From Pseudofrankia inefficax (GTDB taxonomy: Bacteria; Actinomycetota; Actinomycetes; Frankiales; Frankiaceae), in assembly GCF_000166135.1 (NCBI RefSeq), contig NC_014666.1:3286001-3350000 (forward strand): a stretch of 64,000 nucleotides of DNA, read 5' to 3'. A program made the translations under genes and the position numbers. This document shows, in pieces, positions 1-8,808 of the stretch. The notes below the pieces were generated by a model, which did no database searches, was not told the origin of the DNA, and saw only the letters and a program-made list of their open reading frames with translations. Position 1 is the first letter of the stretch. Each line of letters starts with the position of its first letter.

Positions 1-1
1 G

Positions 2-3000
2 GCCCCGCCGCCGCTGGAGCTGTCGAAGGAACTGGTCCGCCGGCTGGCCGAGGCCGGGGACATCCCGTCGCCGGAACTGCCGCACGGTTTCGACGCCGCG
101 CGGCTCGCGCGTGCCTGGTCCGCCTACCGCGCCCTGCCGGCGGAGCCCGTCCTCGACGTCGTCCGCGCGCCGGAGTTCCGGCGGCTGGTCCTGCTGGGTG
201 ACCCGGGCAGTGGCAAGTCGACGTTGATCCGGTTCCTCGTCCTGGCGCTGAGCCGGGCGCCCAGCGGGGACACCCCGGCGCTGGCCGGCTGGGAGGGCTG
301 GCTTCCGCTGGTGGTGGACCTGCGGGACTACGCGGACCAGCGCGAGGAGTGCCCGTCCTTCCTCGACTACTGGGACCGGCTCGCCGCCGCCGACGAGGGC
401 CTCGGGCTGCGGCGCGCCGGCCTGGAGGCCTTCCTGCGGGACGACGGCCGGGCGCTCGTCCTCTTCGACGGGCTCGACGAGCTGTTCGACCCGAGAAGCC
501 GGGAGGCGGTCGCCCGCCAGATCGCCGGGTTCGCCGCGCGCCATCCGAACAGCCGGGTGATCGTGACCTCCCGGATCGTCGGCTACCGGCGTTCCATCCT
601 CGAGGGCGACGGATTCGCGCACTTCACGCTGCAGGACCTCGACCCTGCCCAGATCCAGGCCTTCGCCGGGCGCTGGTTCGACACCGCGGTGGGTGACCGC
701 CCCGACGAGGCCCGGCTGCGGCTCGACCGGCTGAACCGCGCGATCGGCGACTCGGCGTCGATCCGGGAGCTGGCCGGCAACCCGCTGCTGCTCACGGTGC
801 TCGTGATCATCGCCCGGCGCCGGGAGCTGCCCAGGGAACGCCGGAAGGTCTACGAGCACGCCGCGAACGTGCTGGTCGAACAGTGGGACCCCGGCCGGCA
901 CCTGCCGCCGGCCGCGTTGCCGGTGGACTACATCACCGCCGACGACCGCAGGGAGATGCTGCGCCGTGTAGCGCGCCGGCTGCAGACCGGCCGGCGCGGG
1001 CTCGCCGGCAACCACATCCGCGGCGCGGACCTCGTCGACGAGCTGGCCACCTACCTGGTGACCCGCTACCAGATCGACACGCCACGGGCCCACCAGTGCG
1101 CCGCGCTGATGGTGGACCAGTTCCGCTCGCGCAACTTCGTGCTCAGCCGGTTCGGAACCGACGTCTACGGCTTCGTGCACCGCGCCTTCCTCGAGTACTT
1201 CTGCGCGGACGACATCGTCCAGCGCTTCGAGAAGACCCGTGAGCTCGACGAGGTGCAGCTGCGGACCGAGGTCTTCGGCCGGCACTGGGACGACGACGCC
1301 TGGCGCGAGGTGCTCCTGCTCGTGATCGGCACCGTCGACGTGCGCGTCGCCGGGCCGATCGTCAGCTATCTGGCGGGGGACGTGAACCGGGCCTGGCAGC
1401 TGCGTTCGTCGCAGCTGCCCGCGCACCTCCTGTTCGCGGTGGACTGCCTGGCCGAGCTCGCGAACCCGGCGGCCGCCGTCGGCGCGGGAGCCGACGTCCT
1501 GAAGGCGATCATTCAGCTCGCCCGCATGACGCCGGTCGGCCTCGGGCGCGGCTCGTCGCTGTACCCGTTCCCGAACGGCCTGGTCGTCGCCCCGAGCGAA
1601 GGCGGGCTCGGGCCCGCGTGGCCGGGGCGTGAGGCGTACCGGTCCTGGTTCCTGTCGAGCGGGCGGTATGTCTCACGGCGCCTTGTCGCGGAGTTCGTGA
1701 CCCGGACCGCGGCGATCCTCCTGTCCGACGACCCACGGATTCACTCGCTCATCCGCGCGCGGGCGTCGAAGCACCCGCTGGCGCGCCTGCGCGTGGCCGC
1801 GGTCGAGGCGATGGCGGCCGGCTGGCCGGACCGCCCCGACACGGCGGCGTTCGTGCGCCGGCGCGCCGTCGACGACCAGGACGACGAGGTCCGGCGGGCG
1901 GCGCTGGCGGCTGTCGCGGGCTGGCCCGACGACCCCGCCACCGGGCCTTTCCTGCGTGAGCGCGCCGTTCAGGACGAGGACAAGCGGGTCCGGGCCGCCG
2001 CGGTCGCGGCGCTCGGGGCCGCGCCCGGCGACCCCGCGACGCTGGAGTTCCTGCGCGACCGGGCCGTTCACGACGGCGCGGGTTCCGTGCGCGAGGCGGC
2101 GGTGCGCGCGGCCGCGGACGGGACGTGGGCGGCCGGCGGCGACGGTCTGGCGTGGCTGTGCGCGCTCAGCCGCTCGGACGGCGAGCCGGACGTGCGGCGG
2201 GCGGCCCTGGAGGGGATCGGGCGCCATGGGCGTGGCGTCGAGGACGCGCGTGTCGCACTGTGCCACAGCGCCGTCCAGGACGAGGACGACGGCGTCCGAC
2301 AGACGGCGGTACGTGCCCTCGCCGAGGGCTTTCCTGACCATCCCGACACGTTGCCGCTGCTGTACGAGCGCGCGGTCGAGGACTCCGACACGTTCGTCCG
2401 AGGCGGCGCCGTGCACGCCCTCGCCACACACGGGCGCGACAGTCCGCGAGCCCGGGCCTTCCTGCTGGACCGGCTCGGCGCGGACCCGGACGGGTTCGTC
2501 AGGGTGATGGCTGTGTGGGCCATCGCCAGGGGCTGGCCCGACCATCCGGACACACGCCCGTGCCTGGTCACGCTCGTGCGCCAGGACGTCGACCCCTTCG
2601 TCCGGTCGGAGACGGTGAAGACGGTCGCGCGGAGTTGGACGGGCGATCCCGCCACCCTGGCCCTGGTGCGTGATCGGGCCGTCCACGACGACGACCCGGC
2701 CGCGCGGGCCGACTCGTTGGGCGTCCTCGCCGCGAGGTGGCCGGGCGTCTCCGGTCTCGCCGCACTGCTGCTGGACCGCGCGGCGCGCGACGAGGCCGCG
2801 GACGTCCGGGAGGCGGCGATCCGGGCGGTCACGGACGGCTGGTACGACGACCCAGCCACGCTGGCGCTCCTGCGCGACCGGGCCGTGCGGGACCCCCACT
2901 GGCAGGTCCGGCGGACGGCGCTGGAGGCGATCGTGACCGGCTGGCTCGACGACGCCGGCACGCTGGAACTCGTGCGTGATCGCGCTGCCCGCGACGACGG

Positions 3001-3193
3001 TCCCGAGGTGCGGGTGCGAGCGCTCCAGGCGATCGCCACGGACTGGCACACCCATCCGGAGACCCCGCCGCTGCTACGCGACCGGGCGGCCCGCGACCCC
3101 GACGGGCAGGTCCGGGCAGCGGCGGCGGAGGCGATCGCGGCCGGCTGGCCGGACGATGGCGAGGCCCACGGCCTCCACACCCCTGAGCCCTGA
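2..3193 (+). CDS. NACHT-domain NTPase with C-terminal HEAT repeats (5' end outside window)
   Basis: STAND-type signalling ATPase. The reading frame is open from base 2, so the start lies upstream; 1063 residues are visible. Walker A (GDPGSGKS) is at nt 197-220, Walker B (VLFDGLDELFD) near nt 458-490 and a sensor-like VIVTSR near nt 560. A predicted helical middle region follows. From about nt 1700 to the stop there are about 14 degenerate repeats of roughly 31 residues, with the pattern DP.T..LLRDRAV.D....VR.AA..A, typical of HEAT/armadillo solenoids. Such proteins oligomerise on ligand sensing by the repeats. Some bacterial NACHT proteins defend against phage, but no effector domain is visible here, and any N-terminal effector would be outside the window. 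It ends 11 bp from the convergent hypA. NACHT-HEAT architecture is secure; the function is not. Confidence 0.88.
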   Translation, partial: APPPLELSKELVRRLAEAGDIPSPELPHGFDAARLARAWSAYRALPAEPVLDVVRAPEFRRLVLLGDPGSGKSTLIRFLVLALSRAPSGDTPALAGWEGWLPLVVDLRDYADQREECPSFLDYWDRLAAADEGLGLRRAGLEAFLRDDGRALVLFDGLDELFDPRSREAVARQIAGFAARHPNSRVIVTSRIVGYRRSILEGDGFAHFTLQDLDPAQIQAFAGRWFDTAVGDRPDEARLRLDRLNRAIGDSASIRELAGNPLLLTVLVIIARRRELPRERRKVYEHAANVLVEQWDPGRHLPPAALPVDYITADDRREMLRRVARRLQTGRRGLAGNHIRGADLVDELATYLVTRYQIDTPRAHQCAALMVDQFRSRNFVLSRFGTDVYGFVHRAFLEYFCADDIVQRFEKTRELDEVQLRTEVFGRHWDDDAWREVLLLVIGTVDVRVAGPIVSYLAGDVNRAWQLRSSQLPAHLLFAVDCLAELANPAAAVGAGADVLKAIIQLARMTPVGLGRGSSLYPFPNGLVVAPSEGGLGPAWPGREAYRSWFLSSGRYVSRRLVAEFVTRTAAILLSDDPRIHSLIRARASKHPLARLRVAAVEAMAAGWPDRPDTAAFVRRRAVDDQDDEVRRAALAAVAGWPDDPATGPFLRERAVQDEDKRVRAAAVAALGAAPGDPATLEFLRDRAVHDGAGSVREAAVRAAADGTWAAGGDGLAWLCALSRSDGEPDVRRAALEGIGRHGRGVEDARVALCHSAVQDEDDGVRQTAVRALAEGFPDHPDTLPLLYERAVEDSDTFVRGGAVHALATHGRDSPRARAFLLDRLGADPDGFVRVMAVWAIARGWPDHPDTRPCLVTLVRQDVDPFVRSETVKTVARSWTGDPATLALVRDRAVHDDDPAARADSLGVLAARWPGVSGLAALLLDRAARDEAADVREAAIRAVTDGWYDDPATLALLRDRAVRDPHWQVRRTALEAIVTGWLDDAGTLELVRDRAARDDGPEVRVRALQAIATDWHTHPETPPLLRDRAARDPDGQVRAAAAEAIAAGWPDDGEAHGLHTPEP

Positions 3194-3204
3194 GCAAGCC
3201 CGTT

Positions 3205-3588
3205 TCAGCCGGAGCCCGCGCGGTTGGCGGCCGGAGCGTCAGGCGCGAGCTCGACGCCCAGCACCCGCAGCTGCTGGCCGTCCTGGACCATCAGGTCGGT
3301 GCCGCCGCAGCTCGGGCAGGTGGCGAGCGGGTCGGCGACGTCGACGGCATGTCCGCAGGTCCGGCAGGTCCCGTGGCCGGCCGGCTCGGTGACGTCGAGG
3401 CGGGCGCCCTCCAGGGGCGTCCCGGCGGCGGCGAGCTCGAAGCAGCCCCGCACGGACTCGGCCGTGTACCCGGACAGCCGCCCGATCTCCAGGCGGACCG
3501 CCGCGACCTTCGCTCCCGGCGGCGCCGCGCTGGCGAGCCGGTCGCTGACCCGTTCGACGATCTCCGTGGTCACACCCATCTCGTGCAT
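3205..3588 (-). CDS. hypA: Hydrogenase nickel incorporation protein HypA
   Basis: Nickel metallochaperone that delivers Ni(II) to the hydrogenase large subunit, normally together with HypB. The start at 3588 gives N-terminal MHEMGV. The His directly after Met is the conserved nickel ligand, so this ATG is preferred over one two codons upstream (3594). Two zinc CxxC pairs (CRTC and CPSC) occupy the C-terminal half, as in the family. Length 127 aa is normal for HypA/HybF. It is the last gene of the hydrogenase operon, 66 bp after hypE. No hypB lies in the window, so its usual partner must be encoded elsewhere. Confidence 0.93.
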   Translation of the reverse strand: MHEMGVTTEIVERVSDRLASAAPPGAKVAAVRLEIGRLSGYTAESVRGCFELAAAGTPLEGARLDVTEPAGHGTCRTCGHAVDVADPLATCPSCGGTDLMVQDGQQLRVLGVELAPDAPAANRAGSG

Positions 3589-3660
3589 CGACATGCCTCC
3601 TCGTCGGTGGGGCCGTCGCCGCGACGCGGCCGGTCGTCCTGGCCCCGGTTCAGGCGCCGG

Positions 3661-4890
3661 TCAGCAGATGCGGGGGAGTGGGTCGCCGACGAGCATGTCG
3701 ACGATGCGGGTGCCGCCGAAGGCCGTGTTGAGCAGGACCAGGCCGGGCGGGTCGTCCACCACGCGGCCGATGACGGTCGCGCCGGCGCCCAGCGGGTCGG
3801 CCAGCAGGGCGGCCAGCGCGGCGTCGGCGGCCTCGGGAGCGACGACGGCGACGAGGCGGCCCTCGCAGGCGACGTAGAGCGGGTCGATCCCGAGCAGCTC
3901 CGCGGCGCCGCGGACGGCCTCGCGGACCGGCACGGCGTCCTCGTCGATGACGACTCCGACGCCGGCCGCCATCGCCAGCTCGTTCAGGACCGTCGCCACG
4001 CCGCCGCGGGTCGCGTCGCGCATGGCCCGGACCCCGCCGCCGTGCTCTGGGCCCGACGTGGCGGTCAGCAGCCGTTCGACCAGGCCGGACAGGGGCGCGG
4101 TGTCCGACCGCAGGTCCGCCTCCAGGTCGAGCTCGCCGCGGGCCAGCATGATCGTGATGCCGTGGTCGCCGATCGGGCCGGAGACCAGCACGACGTCGCC
4201 GGGGCGCGCGTGCGCCATCCCGAGGCGGTCGAGGCGGTCCGGCTCCGTGGGCCGGTGACCGGGCGGGGTGTAGCCGACGGGCCACGGGCCGACCGGGTCG
4301 TCGGCGGCGACCACTCCTTCCATCGGCGACTCGTCGTCGAGGGTGCTTCCGCCGGGGTGGAACAGGCCGAGGCCGGTCGTGTTGACGTAGCAGCCGTCGG
4401 CCCGGCCGCGGGGGACGACCTTGGTGTCGCCGGTGACCAGGGTGACGCCGGCCGTGCGCGCGGCCTCGGCCATCGCGGCGACGACCCGGCGCAGGTCGGC
4501 GACCGCGAAGCCCTCCTCCAGCACGAACCCGCAGGTCAGGTACAGCGGCTTGGCGCCGCAGACCGCCAGGTCGTTGACGGTGCCGTTGACGGCCAGGTCA
4601 CCGATGCAGCCACCGGGGAAGAACAGCGGCGTCACGACGTAGGAGTCGGTGGTCAGGACGAGGCGTGCCCCGCCGGCGTCGACGTGGGCGCCGTCATCGA
4701 GCGCCTCCAGCGCCGGGTTGCGGAACGCCTCCAGGAACACGGCGTCGACGAGCGCGGCCGTCGCCTTCCCGCCGGCACCGTGCGCCATCGTGATGTGCTC
4801 GTCGCGCAGCTTCGGGCGCCGCCGCCGGGCCGTCTCGATCCGGTCCAGCACCCGGCGCTCCCGGGTCGCGTCGTCGACCTGCGTCGTCAT
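3661..4890 (-). CDS. hypE: Hydrogenase expression/formation protein HypE
   Basis: Converts the carbamoyl group placed on its own C-terminal cysteine to thiocyanate, in an ATP-dependent dehydration, and so gives the CN ligands of the [NiFe] active site. The protein is 409 aa and ends in PRIC, the conserved terminal Cys that carries the cyanide. An AIR-synthase-type fold is shown by MAHGAGGK near the N-terminus, GDTKVV in the middle and RDATRGGVA further on. The start at 4890 is chosen because ATG overlaps the hypD stop (ATGA); an upstream extension would read into hypD. HypF, which carbamoylates HypE, is not in the window. Confidence 0.95.
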   Translation of the reverse strand: MTTQVDDATRERRVLDRIETARRRRPKLRDEHITMAHGAGGKATAALVDAVFLEAFRNPALEALDDGAHVDAGGARLVLTTDSYVVTPLFFPGGCIGDLAVNGTVNDLAVCGAKPLYLTCGFVLEEGFAVADLRRVVAAMAEAARTAGVTLVTGDTKVVPRGRADGCYVNTTGLGLFHPGGSTLDDESPMEGVVAADDPVGPWPVGYTPPGHRPTEPDRLDRLGMAHARPGDVVLVSGPIGDHGITIMLARGELDLEADLRSDTAPLSGLVERLLTATSGPEHGGGVRAMRDATRGGVATVLNELAMAAGVGVVIDEDAVPVREAVRGAAELLGIDPLYVACEGRLVAVVAPEAADAALAALLADPLGAGATVIGRVVDDPPGLVLLNTAFGGTRIVDMLVGDPLPRIC

Positions 4891-6029
4891 GCCCCGGTCA
4901 CCTCCAGGCCTGCGGCCGCGCGGACGCGGGCGCGGGTGAAGCGGCCGAAGTTGTAGTACGCGGCGCAGGCGCCCTCCGCGGAGACCATGCAGGTCCCGAT
5001 CGGGGTCTCCGGGGTGCAGGCGGTGCCGAAGACCTTGCACTCCCAGGGCTTGATCACGCCCTTGAGGACCTCACCGCACTGGCAGGCCTTCGGGTCGGCG
5101 ACCCGGATCCCCGGCACCTCGAAACGGCGCTCCGCGTCGAACGCGGCGTACTCGTCGCGCACCCGCATCGCCGAGGCCGGGATCGTCCCCAGGCCGCGCC
5201 ACTCGAACGTCGGGCGGACCGTCATCACCTCGTCGATCGCGGCGATGGCCCGCGGGTTGCCGTACCAGGGGACGACCCGGGTGTACTGGTTCTCCACCTC
5301 GCACCGCCCGTCGGCCAGCTGGCGCAGCAGCAGGTGGATCGAGCGCAGGATGTCCAGCGGCTCGAAGCCCGACACGACGATCGGCCGGTGGTACTCCTCG
5401 GCGACGAACCGGTACGGCTCGCAGCCGATCACGCAGGAGACGTGGCCGGGGCCGATGAACCCGTCGAGGCGCTGGTCGGGGTCGTCGAGGATCGCCCTGA
5501 TCGCCGGGTTCACCAGGACGTGGTTGCAGAACACCGAGAAGTTCTCGATCCCCTCGGCGGCGGCCCGCCGGACCGTCAGCGCTGTCGACGGGGCCGTCGT
5601 CTCGAAGCCGATCGCCATGAAGACGACCTGTCGGTCCGGGTTGGCCTTCGCGATCCGCAGCGAGTCCAGCGGCGAGTAGACCATCCGGATGTCGGTGCCC
5701 TCGGCGTTCGCGTCCAGGAACGAGCCGTGGCTGCCGGGGACCCGCATCAGGTCGCCGAACGTCGTCATGATCACGTCTGGCTGCCGGGCGATGTGCATCG
5801 CGTCGTCGACGCGGCCCATCGGGATCACGCACACCGGGCAGCCCGGGCCGTGGACCAGCGTCACCGTCTCCGGCAGGTAGTCCTCCAGACCATGCTTGTA
5901 GATCGTGTGTGTGTGGCCGCCGCATACCTCCATGACCCGGTACTGCCGGTCGGGCGCGACGCTGCCGGCGATCTCGCCCGCCAGTGCCCGCGCCGCGTCG
6001 GCGTCCCGGTACTCGTCCACGAACCGCAC
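4887..6029 (-). CDS. hypD: Hydrogenase formation protein HypD
   Basis: Iron-sulfur scaffold on which, together with HypC, the Fe(CN)2CO group is assembled. The 380-aa length is typical. Family motifs are all present: CGGHTHTIYKHG near residue 36, GPGCPVCV near 61, GFETTAP near 142, and the C-terminal cysteine-rich segment (KACQCGEVLKG, then IGTCMVSAEGACAAY) that binds the 4Fe-4S cluster. The stop overlaps the hypE start by 4 bp, which suggests translational coupling. It lies 97 bp downstream of hypC. Confidence 0.96.
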   Translation of the reverse strand: MRFVDEYRDADAARALAGEIAGSVAPDRQYRVMEVCGGHTHTIYKHGLEDYLPETVTLVHGPGCPVCVIPMGRVDDAMHIARQPDVIMTTFGDLMRVPGSHGSFLDANAEGTDIRMVYSPLDSLRIAKANPDRQVVFMAIGFETTAPSTALTVRRAAAEGIENFSVFCNHVLVNPAIRAILDDPDQRLDGFIGPGHVSCVIGCEPYRFVAEEYHRPIVVSGFEPLDILRSIHLLLRQLADGRCEVENQYTRVVPWYGNPRAIAAIDEVMTVRPTFEWRGLGTIPASAMRVRDEYAAFDAERRFEVPGIRVADPKACQCGEVLKGVIKPWECKVFGTACTPETPIGTCMVSAEGACAAYYNFGRFTRARVRAAAGLEVTGA

Positions 6030-6126
6030 GGCCCGGCCCCCCTTCCTGGTCGCCCTGGCTTACGTTGTCCCGGCTGCCGTCGTCGTGCCGCGGCCAGCCG
6101 GCGCTCGTTGTCCAGGCGCTCGTCGT

Positions 6127-6399
6127 CTAGGCGATCGACGAGGCGCGCAGGGCGTCGAGCTCGTCGTCGTAGGCGCGTCCGATGCCCTCGAGGAACTCCA
6201 TCGCGGCCGCGGCCTCCCGTTCGTCGATCTTCGAGAGCGCGAACCCGACGTGGATGAGGACCCAGTCGCCGGGGCATGGCGGGTCCTGCGCGAGCAGGCC
6301 GATGTTGACCGCCCGCCGGACCCCGCTGACCGCGACGGTCGCGATGTCCGGCCGGTCGGCCGACAGGCTGACGACCTCCCCGGGAATCCCGAGACACAT
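6127..6399 (-). CDS. hypC: HypC-family hydrogenase maturation chaperone
   Basis: Small chaperone (90 aa) that carries the Fe(CN)2CO unit with HypD and delivers it to the large-subunit precursor. The N-terminus MCLGIPGEV is the canonical form. Met is removed and Cys2 is essential for iron binding and for contact with the large subunit. PGDWVLIHVGFALSKID is the conserved central beta segment. It sits between the 34-aa microprotein and hypD in the operon. A second HypC-like gene, lacking Cys2, lies at the head of the same gene cluster (13837-14085). Confidence 0.94.
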   Translation of the reverse strand: MCLGIPGEVVSLSADRPDIATVAVSGVRRAVNIGLLAQDPPCPGDWVLIHVGFALSKIDEREAAAAMEFLEGIGRAYDDELDALRASSIA

Positions 6400-6434
6400 G
6401 AGCGAACCCCCCTTTCACGTCACATCCGGCCACG

Positions 6435-6539
6435 TCACATCCGGCGCATCTCCAGGTAGCGGTGCAGGTCCGGGTACACGGACTTCGCGGTGACCGTGGC
6501 GCCGGCGGCCATCAGGCTCGCGACCAGCAGCTTGCGCAT
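6435..6539 (-). CDS. 34-aa hydrogenase-locus microprotein (DUF6893-like)
   Basis: A 34-residue protein beginning MRKLLVASLMAAGATV: a short basic end, one hydrophobic stretch of about 13 residues, then a polar tail ending YLEMRRM. It resembles the small actinobacterial family DUF6893 as I remember it, not checked. Its ATG (6539) shares one base with the protease stop (TGATG on the minus strand), so it is probably translated by re-initiation. hypC follows 35 bp later. The single hydrophobic helix could be a membrane anchor or a contact surface for the hydrogenase. The function is unknown. Confidence 0.65.
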   Translation of the reverse strand: MRKLLVASLMAAGATVTAKSVYPDLHRYLEMRRM

Positions 6540-7228
6540 CACGTCGGGCTCCTTCCCTGCGCGGGCCGCCCCGGAGGCGCCTGCGCTCGTGGTCCGGTCT
6601 CGCCGGCGAGGACCGCGCGCACGAGGCGGGCCGCGGGCTCGACAGCGGCGACCACCGCCGGGCTCAGGCCCAGGCCCTCCTCGACCCGGGCCGGCACGCA
6701 GCCGACCAGCAGCACCCGCTCGGGCCCGCCACCGAGCAGCGCCAGCAGCCGCAGGACCGCGTCGGGCGTCATCGCGTGCCCGTCCCCGGGCGTGCTGGCG
6801 GGCGCGGTTTCGGTTTCGGTCTCGGCCTCCGAAGGCTCGGGGCCGTGGCCCGGGGTGGCGGTCCAGGCCGCCGCCGCCGGAGCGGGCAGCTCCAGCAGCC
6901 GTAGCTCCCCGGGCTGGGCCAGCTCGGGGCCCGCGCCGGACGGTCCGGTGGCGAGACCGTCCGGCGGGCCCACCGGCCAGGGCGGCACCGCGTCGATGAG
7001 CAGCAGCTCGTCGCAGCCGCCGGCCGCGTCGAACGCCAGGTGCGTCCCGGCGATCCCGTAGTCGGCCACGGTGACCCCGGTCGGCAGCGGCGGCCCGGCG
7101 GCGAGCCGGCCGGCGACCGCGACCCCGAAGCCATCGTCCCCGAGCAGCACGTTGCCCACACCGGCGACCAGGGTCCGTGTCCTGTCCGTGCGTGTCCTGT
7201 CCGTGCGGGTGCTGTCCGTGCGCGTCAT
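6539..7228 (-). CDS. hupD: [NiFe]-hydrogenase maturation protease
   Basis: HyaD/HupD-type endopeptidase that removes the C-terminal tail of the large subunit after nickel insertion. The key motif GVGNVLLGDDGFGV is at residues 23-36, with the nickel-binding Asp/Glu-type acidic pair. A second acidic site is expected near LLLIDAVPP, and a C-terminal GC-containing strand (LLVGCVP) is present. At 229 aa it is longer than usual (about 150-180). It has an N-terminal repetitive tail of TRTDR units encoded by a 15-bp tandem repeat, and a low-complexity linker rich in Thr/Glu/Pro after residue 100. ATG overlaps the stop of the 527-aa gene (ATGA). Confidence 0.9.
   Translation of the reverse strand: MTRTDSTRTDRTRTDRTRTLVAGVGNVLLGDDGFGVAVAGRLAAGPPLPTGVTVADYGIAGTHLAFDAAGGCDELLLIDAVPPWPVGPPDGLATGPSGAGPELAQPGELRLLELPAPAAAAWTATPGHGPEPSEAETETETAPASTPGDGHAMTPDAVLRLLALLGGGPERVLLVGCVPARVEEGLGLSPAVVAAVEPAARLVRAVLAGETGPRAQAPPGRPAQGRSPT
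7171..7226. repeat. 15-bp tandem repeat in the 5' end of the protease gene
   Basis: About three copies of a 15-bp unit close to GTGTCCTGTCCGTGC (plus-strand sense). The unit length is a multiple of three, so copy changes keep the protease frame and only vary the number of TRTDR units at its N-terminus. Confidence 0.8.
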
Positions 7229-8808
7229 GGCCGGGCCTCGCCATGCTCGGCGCCGCCCAGCGGGACGAGCTCGCCGGGGGCGAAGTAGCGGTACCGGCCG
7301 ACGGCGGCGGCGAGGTCGGCGGCCGGGTCGTCGTCCAGCGTGACGGCGACGTGGGTCGCGCCGTCGAGGTCGCGCAGGACGGCGGCGACGGTGGCGACCC
7401 GGCCGGTGAGGAACATGTCCTGCGCGTCCGCCGACGTGGCGGCCGGGTTCAGCCGCACCTTGCTGCCCGCCGAGACCGCCACGCCGTCGATCAGGACCGG
7501 CTCGTCGGTGGCCGCGGCGCGGTCGTCGGCCCGCGGATCCCAGGACGGCAGGTCGGCGGCCCCGGCCGTCGGCTCGCCCGGCGTCCGCGGATCCGACCCC
7601 GGCCCGGCCGGGCGGACCTCACGGACGGCGCCGTGCAGGCGTTCGAGCAGCTCGGGCGCCAGGTGGTCGGCGCGGTCGAGCAGGTCTGCGGCGCGCGGGT
7701 CGGTCGAGCGGGCGAGGGCCTTCTCCTCGTCGGTCAGGGTCTGCGTTCGCAGCGTCAGCATCTCGTCGATCTCGGTGGCGTCGAAGAACGGCCCCACGCT
7801 CTCCTGGGCGACCCGCGGGTTGTCCGGCAGGATGATCGGCGCGGCCAGCACCGTGTCGGCGCAGCCCGTGCCCCCGCCCCCGCCGATGAGGACGGGCCAG
7901 GCCCGCTCGTTGCGGCAGTCCGCCGCGTAGGTGGCGGCCCACTCGGGCGGCTCGGTCAGCGACAGGAACCGCCAGCCCGGGGCGGAGAGGACCAGGTGCG
8001 CGGCGATCAGCGACCGGCCCAGCGCCGCGTCGCGGGCCGCCGCCCGGTCACCCCCCGGCTGCTCTGGCGAGGCCGGCGGGGGTGACCAGGATGAGACGTT
8101 GCGCAGCTCGGCGGTCAGCCGGGCCACCCGGTAGGGCCCGGGCAGCCAGCGGGCGGTCAGGCGCAGCTCGGCGTCGAGCCGGTGCCGGGCCCGGACGACC
8201 CGGCCCGTCGGCTCCCGCCCCGCCGCCGGCGGCGTGAAGACCCGTGGGCCGGCCGGGTCGGTATGGGCGTCGGCCGGCTCGACGTCCCGGCCGGCGGGCG
8301 CCGTCAGTGGGACGATCCAGGCCTCCGGTTCGGCGGGCGAGGCGGGCTCGGCGGGGGAGCGCCCCAGCAGGCCGGCGAGCGGGACGAGCGTGTCCTCCTC
8401 GCGGGGCGTCGCCTCCTGGTCGGCGCGCAGGTCACCGCGCGCCGTCGCGACCAGCTCCGCGGGGACGAAGGTGGCGCCCTGGCGGGCCCACACGGTCCGT
8501 TCGACGGCGTGCAGGAACCGGGTGCGCACGTGGACCGTGCCCAGCTCGGTCGCCCAGTGCGGCGAGCCCGGCTCACCGTGGCAGGCGAGGCCGGCTCCCG
8601 CGCTCGGCAGGTGCTCCAGCAGGCACTCGGTGCGGCACGTCGCGTGCTCGCCGTCGGCCGCCGCGACGGCCGGGGGCACCAGGACGCCGAACTGCCAGCG
8701 GACCTGGTTCTTCAGGGCGCCCGAGTGATACGGGTACAGCAGGTAGCCCTCGTAGAGCACCGCGTCCGCGACCTCGCGGGCGGCGTCGAAACCGGTGGGC
8801 GCGGTCAT
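7225..8808 (-). CDS. Conserved hypothetical protein of the group 1h hydrogenase operon (527 aa)
   Basis: I do not recognise a domain. The protein is acidic to neutral, with no signal peptide or membrane segment. It begins with a distinctive block (EVADAVLYEGYLLYPYHS, residues 12-29) and ends with an SH3-like or beta-rich stretch containing AGSKVRLNP. A Cys pair (CRTEC) lies near residue 58 and a glycine run (IGGGGGTGC) near 311. It overlaps its neighbours on both sides by ATGA, so it is translated as part of the hydrogenase operon. I recall long unknown ORFs of this kind beside actinobacterial high-affinity hydrogenases. A role in assembly or electron transfer is an inference. Confidence 0.75.
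   Translation of the reverse strand: MTAPTGFDAAREVADAVLYEGYLLYPYHSGALKNQVRWQFGVLVPPAVAAADGEHATCRTECLLEHLPSAGAGLACHGEPGSPHWATELGTVHVRTRFLHAVERTVWARQGATFVPAELVATARGDLRADQEATPREEDTLVPLAGLLGRSPAEPASPAEPEAWIVPLTAPAGRDVEPADAHTDPAGPRVFTPPAAGREPTGRVVRARHRLDAELRLTARWLPGPYRVARLTAELRNVSSWSPPPASPEQPGGDRAAARDAALGRSLIAAHLVLSAPGWRFLSLTEPPEWAATYAADCRNERAWPVLIGGGGGTGCADTVLAAPIILPDNPRVAQESVGPFFDATEIDEMLTLRTQTLTDEEKALARSTDPRAADLLDRADHLAPELLERLHGAVREVRPAGPGSDPRTPGEPTAGAADLPSWDPRADDRAAATDEPVLIDGVAVSAGSKVRLNPAATSADAQDMFLTGRVATVAAVLRDLDGATHVAVTLDDDPAADLAAAVGRYRYFAPGELVPLGGAEHGEARP

Noticed and set aside
1673-3055. Long open frame (460 codons) on the minus strand inside the NACHT gene
   Set aside because: Composition is Arg/Gly/Pro-rich without motifs; it mirrors the repeats of the real gene and is an artefact of high GC.
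3349-4956. 535-codon plus-strand frame across hypA and hypE
   Set aside because: Antisense to two clear hyp genes; no start site and no recognisable domain.
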